Positions 7,191-13,028 of a stretch of DNA of 14,546 bases are shown here, piece by piece. The notes beneath the pieces were generated by a model that saw only the letters and a program-made list of their open reading frames with translations, was not told where the DNA came from and searched no databases. This DNA is from Bacteroidota bacterium (GTDB lineage Bacteria; Bacteroidota; Bacteroidia; Chitinophagales; Chitinophagaceae), in NCBI GenBank assembly GCA_021780705.1, contig JAJXYG010000002.1, positions 1 to 14,546 of the forward strand. The letters are read 5' to 3'. The first letter of the stretch is position 1; each line of letters opens with the position of its first letter. The position numbers were made by a program, and so were the translations under genes.

Positions 7191-7213
7191 CAGGGCATAT
7201 TCCTGCCTGATCA
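7188..7213. terminator. Hairpin spanning the convergent stop codons (bidirectional terminator candidate)
   Basis: CAGGGCA (7191-7197) pairs with TGCCTG (7204-7209) with one bulged G and a 6-nt loop. The flanking TGA (7188-7190) and TCA (7211-7213), which are the stop codons of the YfcH-like gene and of the ABC permease, can extend the stem across a single bulged A. No T-tract follows on either strand. Confidence 0.35.
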
Positions 7214-7999
7214 AAGGTCTTCCCTGGTGAATTTCAGCATGGCGAAAAAATAGTAGGCCCCGATATAGAGGATACTTACCAGCACCAGGATATATTCATC
7301 CGGAGCCCCTTTATAAATGACCTGGTTGCCAAAAGGGATGGGCAACATGACATCGGTAACCTGCAGGGGCAGGAAATACCCCAGCGGACTCAGGTCAAAT
7401 TTTAAATTGATCAGCAGGGTGAGCAGCCATTCAAAAATCAGTCCATAGAGAAAGAATACCGCCACGGCAGCACCGCTTCTTCGAAAAAGAATCCCCATGA
7501 ACATGGCAAAGGAGATATAGGCCACCGTCTGAATAAAAATGTATCCGATATTTTCTATGCCCATGAGGCTGAAGGAAGAACCGGTAGTAATCAGTCCAAA
7601 CATCAAAGCGACCAGCACGTTAAAAATGGTGGCTGCCAGACTGAACAGGATGGCAAAGACAAACTTCACCGTAATGAACTCAAAGCGGGTCCATCCATCG
7701 ATGATATTCTGTCGGTGGGTCTTGAAGTTGAACTCATTGGTGAGCAACATGATAAATAATATACCCGGAAAATACAGCAACCAGCTGCTCATCCAGCCCA
7801 CCGTCTGCCAGACTTTCGGAAAAGCGTAGGGTGACCCTACCAGCAAACCCGTCTGGGGGAGATTTTCCAGGCGCAGTTCATTAATATAATAGCCGGCATA
7901 ATTGATGCCCAGTATGGCAAAGGCATACAGGATGGTAAAGACCCAGAATGCTTTGTAGTCTTTTACCTTAAGCCACTCTATTTTTAAAAGGCGCACCAT
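7211..7999 (-). CDS. ABC-2 type transporter permease subunit
   Basis: The 262-residue membrane protein should be the permease partner of the ATPase encoded just upstream; two copies of each usually form a BcrA/NatA-style exporter. Six membrane spans are apparent (about 17-37, 66-88, 110-137, 150-172, 175-198 and 234-254). A cytoplasmic loop, NEFNFKTHRQNIIDGWTRFEF (88-108), matches the coupling-helix region seen in ABC-2 permeases, where an Asn/Glu pair and Arg residues precede the third span. The ATG begins 5 bp after the ATPase stop codon, so the two are translationally coupled. The substrate cannot be deduced; relatives include antibiotic or peptide resistance exporters and sodium or copper export systems. 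There is no sign of truncation. Confidence 0.88.
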   Translation of the reverse strand: MVRLLKIEWLKVKDYKAFWVFTILYAFAILGINYAGYYINELRLENLPQTGLLVGSPYAFPKVWQTVGWMSSWLLYFPGILFIMLLTNEFNFKTHRQNIIDGWTRFEFITVKFVFAILFSLAATIFNVLVALMFGLITTGSSFSLMGIENIGYIFIQTVAYISFAMFMGILFRRSGAAVAVFFLYGLIFEWLLTLLINLKFDLSPLGYFLPLQVTDVMLPIPFGNQVIYKGAPDEYILVLVSILYIGAYYFFAMLKFTREDL

Positions 8000-8004
8000 G
8001 ACAG

Positions 8005-8895
8005 TTAGTTATTGGTGAGTTCAAAGAACCTGGCCTCCAGGCTTTTCTTTTTCAAAATCAGGTGATTGAGTACCACCCCGTGAGTAAAACAATGTGAATT
8101 GACGGATTCGAGATTGGCAGCACCCACAGGGAAAAACACCAGGGTCCTGCCGGATTCCCTGACCACCCGGGTCATCCCCGGCATCTGCTCCATGACTTTC
8201 CGGAGTTTTTCGGGATCGGCTGCATCGAGTTCCACCATGTCTTCATTGGATAATATTTCATTGACATCTCCGGAGGCGATCAGTTCCCCCTTTCTCAAAA
8301 TGGCCACATGGGTACAGACTTTTTCAACCTCATCCAGCAGGTGGCTTGCCATGATGATCGTTTTTCCTTCCGAGTGGAGCCTTTTCATCAATGCCCGGAT
8401 CTCTGCAATCCCCACCGGATCGAGCCCGTTGGTGGGTTCGTCAAAGACCAGCACTCCCGGGTTTCCGAGTAAACAGGAAGCAATCGCCAGCCGCTGTTTC
8501 ATCCCCAGGGAATAGGTGCTGAACCGGGAATTCTTTCGGGCCGTCAGGTCAACCTTTTTCAGGACATCCTCAATATCGGAGCGCCCATGCTGTTTGACGG
8601 CAGCCGCAATCTCCAGGTTCTTTACCCCGGAAAGGTAATGGTAGAAGTTAGGGGTTTCCAGCAGGGTGCCGATCCTGCTTCGTTGTTTTTCAGTCGGCGT
8701 TTCATCAAATAGCTGATAACTCCCGGAGGTGGGTTTAACGATGTCCATGATTGAAGCCAAAAGCGTCGTCTTGCCACTTCCGTTAGGACCTAGTATTCCA
8801 AATACAGACCCCTCCGGTACGGTAAGGCTCACATTTTTTAGCGCCTGAATTTTTCCATAAGATTTGGACAGGTTCGCTACCGTGAGAATCGACAT
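8005..8895 (-). CDS. ABC transporter ATP-binding protein
   Basis: The 296-residue protein is the ATPase of an ABC-2 type exporter. All motifs are intact: Walker A GPNGSGKTT (36-44), signature YSLGMKQRL (128-136), Walker B VLVFDEP with catalytic Glu153, D-loop GLDP (157-160) and His185 in the switch region. The Q-loop position reads LLETPNFY with Glu80 in place of Gln, which is common in the BcrA/NatA-like subgroup. Residues 222-296 form the extra C-terminal regulatory-type domain of this subgroup. The start MSILTVANLSKSYGK at 8895 is chosen because the nucleotide-binding fold begins there; an upstream in-frame ATG at 8970 would overlap the metalloprotease gene and adds an unconserved stretch. 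It lies 71 bp behind the metalloprotease and 5 bp ahead of its permease. Confidence 0.93.
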   Translation of the reverse strand: MSILTVANLSKSYGKIQALKNVSLTVPEGSVFGILGPNGSGKTTLLASIMDIVKPTSGSYQLFDETPTEKQRSRIGTLLETPNFYHYLSGVKNLEIAAAVKQHGRSDIEDVLKKVDLTARKNSRFSTYSLGMKQRLAIASCLLGNPGVLVFDEPTNGLDPVGIAEIRALMKRLHSEGKTIIMASHLLDEVEKVCTHVAILRKGELIASGDVNEILSNEDMVELDAADPEKLRKVMEQMPGMTRVVRESGRTLVFFPVGAANLESVNSHCFTHGVVLNHLILKKKSLEARFFELTNN

Positions 8896-8966
8896 CGTTT
8901 CAGGTTTATTTACTGCAATATAATGGAAGCTGATTGAAAATCCATGTGTAAATGATCGGGAGCCGG

Positions 8967-9614
8967 TCAATGGGCTTCATGCCAGATGCTCGAAAAATCC
9001 CCCACCTTCGCCTTGTGCCCGGAATTAAAGGAGAGCCTGTGTAAGTTCAGCTGGTCAATATCGGACTGGAATACCCTTCTCGTATACGGGTTGAGTGTAC
9101 CTCCTGTCTGACCCGCGGGAATCGCCGGATCATACTGATATTCAGGATCCACCAGGGTGCCTCTAGGATACATGATTCCGGGAGCCCCCTGTCCTCTTAT
9201 GTCGAGTTTCCGGGGATGATCCAGACCCAGGGTGTGGCCATATTCATGTGCCGCAGTGGTGGAATGATTTACCAGGTTGTCCAGTTTGAAATAGCCGGTG
9301 TTGGAACCCAGCCCGTCGACAAAGGAAATATTTCCGGAAGCAAAGGATTCTATTCGAAAATAATTGTTACGGGGATCGGTGTTTTCGTATACGGCAGAAG
9401 GGGTGAGGTCAGGGGAGAAGATACCCCGGATATCAAAGAGTACCTCGTAGGGAACATGTTGTATATATACCGTGGCTGCAGGCTCGTTCCAGTGGTCTTC
9501 AATATCCTTTGCCACGCTCTGGCTGAGCATTTCACCTGCCGCCTTGCCATAGAAATAGATCACTGACCGGATCAGGAGCAATTGTCGGGTCGTAATTATT
9601 TCTGCCTCACCCAT
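8967..9614 (-). CDS. Small metzincin-type zinc metalloprotease without signal peptide
   Basis: The 215-residue protein carries a complete metzincin signature: HEYGHTLGLDH at 123-133 supplies three zinc-binding His and the catalytic Glu124, and Met148 in PGIMYPRG is the expected Met-turn downstream. No signal peptide, lipobox, propeptide Cys-switch or C-terminal sorting domain is visible, so the protein looks cytoplasmic or non-classically exported, which is unusual for this protease class. The ATG at 9614 starts 4 bp after the fadN stop and gives MGEAEIITTRQLLLIRSVIYFYG; I recall a similar opening in Bacteroidota M10-like peptidases. An in-frame upstream ATG at 9668 would overlap fadN by about 50 bp and is not used. 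The gene is followed after 71 bp by the ABC exporter. The substrate is unknown. The metzincin call is firm; the M10 subfamily is less certain. Confidence 0.88.
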   Translation of the reverse strand: MGEAEIITTRQLLLIRSVIYFYGKAAGEMLSQSVAKDIEDHWNEPAATVYIQHVPYEVLFDIRGIFSPDLTPSAVYENTDPRNNYFRIESFASGNISFVDGLGSNTGYFKLDNLVNHSTTAAHEYGHTLGLDHPRKLDIRGQGAPGIMYPRGTLVDPEYQYDPAIPAGQTGGTLNPYTRRVFQSDIDQLNLHRLSFNSGHKAKVGDFSSIWHEAH

Positions 9615-9618
9615 GAGT

Positions 9619-12024
9619 TTAATTTCTGATCGGTTTGCCGGATTTAAGCACGCTCTGGATTCTCTCAAGGGTTTTTCTTTCTCCGCAAAGACTCAGGAAG
9701 GCTTCCCGCTCCAGGTCCAGAAGATATTGTTCGCTGACCCGGGTAGGTTCGCTCAAGTCTCCCCCGCACATGACATAGGCCAGCTTCTTGGCGATCTTGA
9801 CATCATGCTCGCTGATGTAATTCCCGCGGTACATTTGATTGATTCCCGCGTAGAGGGCGCCCATGACGGAACGTCCGAGCACCTTGACATCGGTTCTTCT
9901 GACCGGGGTGGTATACCCCTGGTCATAAAGGTCAATCACGCTTTGTTTTGCCTCCGATATTCTTCTTCCCTGGTTGATTGAAACGGAGTCCCTGCCTTTT
10001 CTTAAAATACCCATCCCGTAGGCTTCAAATGCCGAAGTGGAGACTTTGGCGGTGCCAATGGTGAGGAACCTTTTTTGCAGGGTGATGGTTTCCGGTTCAC
10101 CCTCATGCATTTCATCAGCCGCCCTCAGGGTAAATTCCTTGGTGCCCCCACCTCCCGGAATCAGCCCCACGCCCAGTTCCACCAGCCCGATATAGGTTTC
10201 CGCCGCCGCCTGAATTTTGTCGCTATGAAGGGATAATTCACAACCGCCACCCAGGGCAAGCCCATGGGGGGCTATGACCACCGGTATGGAAGAATACCTT
10301 GCCCGCATCATGGTATTTTGAAACATGCGTATGGCCATGCCAAGTTCATCAAAATCCTGTTCGGTGGCATACATAAAGATCATGGCTACATTGGCTCCCG
10401 CACTGAACTGCGGACCTTCATTGGCAATAACCAGACCCTTGAACTTTTCCTCTGCCAGGGATATGGACGCATTCAGGGCTTCCAGGACCTCACTGCCCAT
10501 GCTCCCCATCTTGGTATTCCACTGCAGCCCCACTACCTCGCCACCCATATCATATAGATTGCAGGCACTGTTCTTCCAAACCGTCTGCTCCTTCAGGTCA
10601 CTGAGAATAATGAAGGCATCTCCTCCGGGAGCAGGCATGTAGGTCTTTTGGGCCACATCATAATAATACCGTCTGGCCTTTTCGACCTTGTAAAAGGAAT
10701 CATGACCCTGCTGAAGAAATTCATCTACCCAGGCAGCAGGGGCATACCCTGCTTCCTTCATGGCCTTTACGGTGCGGCCCACTCCCAATACATCCCAGGA
10801 TTCAAAGGGTCCTACCTCCCAGCCAAAACCTGCCTTCATGGCATCATCGATCCGGTACAGTTCATCGCTGATTTCAGGGATCCGGTGAGAGATATAGGAA
10901 AACAAACTGTAATGAAAGAGGCGGTAAAATTCTCCCGCCCGGTCTTTGCCTGCAGACAGGACCCGGATCCTTTCTATAATTTCTTCAATGGGCTTCGCCG
11001 CATCTATGGAAGGAAATTTGGGCCTTTTGCGGGCCGCATATTCAAAGGTCTGCAGATTCAGGGTGAGGATTTCCCTGGAACCGTCTGCAGCTTTGGTTTT
11101 TTTGAAAAATCCCTGGCCGGTTTTGTCACCCAGCCACTGGTGGTCCACCATCTTTTGCAACCACCCTGGAATCGTAAAAATATCCCTGGCTTCATCTGAA
11201 GGACAGTTGTCTTTCACCCCAATGGCTACTTTAACCAGGGTGTCAATGCCCACAACGTCGGCAGTCCTGAAGGTAGCCGACTTGGGTCGGCCCATCACCG
11301 GCCCCGTCAACAAATCAATCTCATCAATTCCCAACTGCAGTTTTTCCATGAGGTGGAAAATGGACATGATGCTGAACACCCCGATCCGGTTGGCAATAAA
11401 CGCAGGGGTATCCTTGCAAAGCACGGTGGTCTTGCCGAGGTACAGGTCGCCGTAATGCATCAGGAAGTCCACTACTTCCGGATCCGTATCAGCCGTAGGG
11501 ATTACTTCCAGCAGCCGCAGATACCTCGGCGGGTTAAAGAAATGGGTTCCGCAGAAATGCTTTCTGAAATCCTCACTCCTTCCCTCAGCCATCAGGTGTA
11601 TGGGAATCCCGGAGGTATTTGAGGTAATAAGGGTGCCTGGCTTCCGATATTGCGCTACCTGGTCCAGGACCGACTTTTTGATATCCAGTCGCTCCACCAC
11701 CACTTCTATGATCCAGTCACATCCCTGGATGTCAGCCATATTGTCTTCAAAGTTGCCGGTAGCGATCCGGGACGCCACCTCCGGGGAATAAACCGGGGAA
11801 GGACTCGATTTGAGCGCGGTAGCCAGAGATTCATTGACGATCCGGTTCTTTACGGCGGTATCCGCAAGGGTCATTCCCTTCTTTTGCTCTGTCTCGGTCA
11901 GGGAGCGGGGGGCAATATCGAGCAGGAGTACCTCAAGTCCTACTCCCGCAAAGTGACAGGCAATCCGGCTGCCCATGATTCCGCTTCCCAGCACGGCCAC
12001 TTTCTTTATCGTTCTCTTTTGCAT
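9619..12024 (-). CDS. fadN: FadN-type 3-hydroxyacyl-CoA dehydrogenase / enoyl-CoA hydratase
   Basis: This 801-residue bifunctional enzyme should hydrate enoyl-CoA and oxidise the resulting 3-hydroxyacyl-CoA with NAD in fatty acid beta-oxidation. The domain order is dehydrogenase first and hydratase second, as in Bacillus FadN (about 790 residues) and opposite to E. coli FadB. Residues 7-310 hold the NAD-binding motif GSGIMG (13-18), catalytic His161 in CGTHFFNPPRYLRLLEVI with Glu173, and Asn212 in TPAFIANRIG. A second dehydrogenase-type helical domain spans about 365-460. Residues 490-710 are the crotonase part: SAGANVAMI (541-549), then Glu596 in GGGCEL and Glu616 in VELGVGLIPGGGG, the two catalytic acids. 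Neither thiolase nor acyl-CoA dehydrogenase lies nearby in this window. The metalloprotease starts 4 bp downstream. An inverted repeat 10-24 bp before the ATG may be a regulator site. Confidence 0.95.
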   Translation of the reverse strand: MQKRTIKKVAVLGSGIMGSRIACHFAGVGLEVLLLDIAPRSLTETEQKKGMTLADTAVKNRIVNESLATALKSSPSPVYSPEVASRIATGNFEDNMADIQGCDWIIEVVVERLDIKKSVLDQVAQYRKPGTLITSNTSGIPIHLMAEGRSEDFRKHFCGTHFFNPPRYLRLLEVIPTADTDPEVVDFLMHYGDLYLGKTTVLCKDTPAFIANRIGVFSIMSIFHLMEKLQLGIDEIDLLTGPVMGRPKSATFRTADVVGIDTLVKVAIGVKDNCPSDEARDIFTIPGWLQKMVDHQWLGDKTGQGFFKKTKAADGSREILTLNLQTFEYAARKRPKFPSIDAAKPIEEIIERIRVLSAGKDRAGEFYRLFHYSLFSYISHRIPEISDELYRIDDAMKAGFGWEVGPFESWDVLGVGRTVKAMKEAGYAPAAWVDEFLQQGHDSFYKVEKARRYYYDVAQKTYMPAPGGDAFIILSDLKEQTVWKNSACNLYDMGGEVVGLQWNTKMGSMGSEVLEALNASISLAEEKFKGLVIANEGPQFSAGANVAMIFMYATEQDFDELGMAIRMFQNTMMRARYSSIPVVIAPHGLALGGGCELSLHSDKIQAAAETYIGLVELGVGLIPGGGGTKEFTLRAADEMHEGEPETITLQKRFLTIGTAKVSTSAFEAYGMGILRKGRDSVSINQGRRISEAKQSVIDLYDQGYTTPVRRTDVKVLGRSVMGALYAGINQMYRGNYISEHDVKIAKKLAYVMCGGDLSEPTRVSEQYLLDLEREAFLSLCGERKTLERIQSVLKSGKPIRN

Positions 12025-12034
12025 AAAAATTAGT

Positions 12035-12048
12035 TAGTTAGACAACTA
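12035..12048. promoter_or_regulatory. Candidate operator (inverted repeat) before fadN
   Basis: TAGTTAGACAACTA consists of TAGTT (12035-12039) and AACTA (12044-12048) around a 4-nt spacer, and lies 10-24 bp upstream of the fadN ATG on the minus strand. It is embedded in a tandem TTAGTTAGTTAG tract. The size and symmetry suit a dimeric MarR- or TetR-type repressor; regulators of these families control fatty acid degradation genes in other bacteria. No regulator gene is present in the window and no TAnnTTTG element is obvious here. Confidence 0.4.
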
Positions 12049-12086
12049 TTTATGGTGAAATTAATTAAAATCCTCGTGCGGTTCTC

Positions 12087-12112
12087 AAAAAAAATTTCAG
12101 GAGCAGGCCTCC
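12087..12112 (-). terminator. Possible intrinsic terminator of the metG / dehydrogenase transcript
   Basis: On the minus strand, after the dehydrogenase stop, GGAG (12112-12109) can pair with CTCC (12103-12100) around a 5-nt loop, followed 2-5 nt later by a run of eight T (12094-12087). The 4-bp stem is short; an adjacent CCGG...CCGG pair (12112-12125 region) may add structure. The T-tract makes this the most terminator-like site in the window. Confidence 0.42.
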
Positions 12113-12133
12113 GGCACGGTCCGGGATCCAGGG

Positions 12134-13006
12134 TCAGGACCCTTCCAGAGAAAAGGCGGCCCAGTCAATATTTTCCTTTCCGTCACGAACCAGTTGGTCC
12201 ATCTTCTGGTGTATCAGGGAGGCCAACGGCATATTTTGGTCTGCCGAGGTCGCTTGCTGCAGCACCAGGTTGATGTCCTTCAGCCCCAGTTTCATGGAAA
12301 AGGCAGCCGGTTCAAATTGTTCCTTCAGGATGATCTGGCTATAACCGGCATACACCGGGTTGTTGAACAGGGTCTGGGTAAACATACCCCACATCTGGTG
12401 GGGATCAATCCCGCTCTTGCGGGCCAGCTGAATGCTCTCACCAATGGCTTCCAGGGCGGAGGCGATCAGGAAATTGCCGCACAGTTTTACCGTATTGGCC
12501 GCAGTAATCATGTCCCCGTAATCAAATACATTCATCCCCCCTGAATCTTTCAAAATAGGGGTGGCCCTGGTGCGCGCAGACCCCTCGCCTGAAATGACAT
12601 AATTTAATTTGCGCACCACCGCGGCCTCGGGTCTCCCGAAAACCGGCGCGGCCAGGTATTGCAATTTTTTTTCACCATGGCTTGCGGCAAGGTCTTCAGC
12701 AGTCCTGGGCAGAATCGTACTCAGGGAGATGTGCAGACTGCCCTTCGGAAGGTGAGACAATAAACCACCCTCTCCTTCGCAAATCAGGCGCAGGGCCTTG
12801 TCATCGGAAACAATGGAGAGTACTACCTCACACTGGGCGGCAAGTGCAGCAACGGATTGACTGACTTCAGCTCCCTTTTCTTTCAGGGGGGCTGTTTTGG
12901 ATAGGGTGCGATTGTATACCACCAGGGGATAGCCGCTTTCCAGCAGGTTCAGGGCAATGGGGGTGCCAAGGCTCCCCAGGCCAATGAAACCAATTTTTTG
13001 TTTCAT
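12134..13006 (-). CDS. NAD(P)-dependent beta-hydroxyacid dehydrogenase (3-hydroxyisobutyrate dehydrogenase-like)
   Basis: The 290-residue cytoplasmic oxidoreductase belongs to the 6-phosphogluconate/3-hydroxyisobutyrate dehydrogenase superfamily. The N-terminal Rossmann domain has GFIGLGSLGTPIA (6-18), and the strand-2 end reads YNRT (31-34), where the Arg favours NADP over NAD, as in glyoxylate/succinate-semialdehyde reductases. Substrate-site blocks are LSTILPRTAEDLA (95-107) and APVFGRPEAA (120-129). The catalytic Lys174 is in NTVKLCGNFLI, and Lys243-Asp244 in LGLKD match the conserved C-terminal pair. The GRPEAA form differs from the SGG form typical of true 3-hydroxyisobutyrate dehydrogenases, so the substrate is left open; imine-reductase-like relatives share it. 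The ATG follows the metG stop by 22 bp, so it probably sits on the metG transcript, which would then end at the terminator candidate behind it. Confidence 0.9.
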   Translation of the reverse strand: MKQKIGFIGLGSLGTPIALNLLESGYPLVVYNRTLSKTAPLKEKGAEVSQSVAALAAQCEVVLSIVSDDKALRLICEGEGGLLSHLPKGSLHISLSTILPRTAEDLAASHGEKKLQYLAAPVFGRPEAAVVRKLNYVISGEGSARTRATPILKDSGGMNVFDYGDMITAANTVKLCGNFLIASALEAIGESIQLARKSGIDPHQMWGMFTQTLFNNPVYAGYSQIILKEQFEPAAFSMKLGLKDINLVLQQATSADQNMPLASLIHQKMDQLVRDGKENIDWAAFSLEGS

Positions 13007-13028
13007 GGGGATATTTTTGAGTGATCGG

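Noticed and set aside
8896..8966. Promoter for the ABC pair in the 71-bp gap
   Set aside because: No TAnnTTTG match and no convincing hairpin were found; read-through from fadN/protease cannot be excluded.
8896..8970. N-terminal extension of the ABC ATPase from an ATG at 8970
   Set aside because: The ABC fold starts at MSILTVANLSKSYG; the extension overlaps the protease stop and has no conserved features.
9615..9668. N-terminal extension of the metzincin from an ATG at 9668
   Set aside because: It overlaps the fadN coding end by 50 bp in another frame and does not provide a signal peptide.
10648..11199. Plus-strand open frame (183 codons) opposite fadN
   Set aside because: Antisense shadow of a conserved enzyme; no start context or motifs.
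12031..12042. Tandem TTAG repeat as a CRISPR or telomere-like array
   Set aside because: Only about three 4-bp units; better explained as part of an operator or simple slippage.
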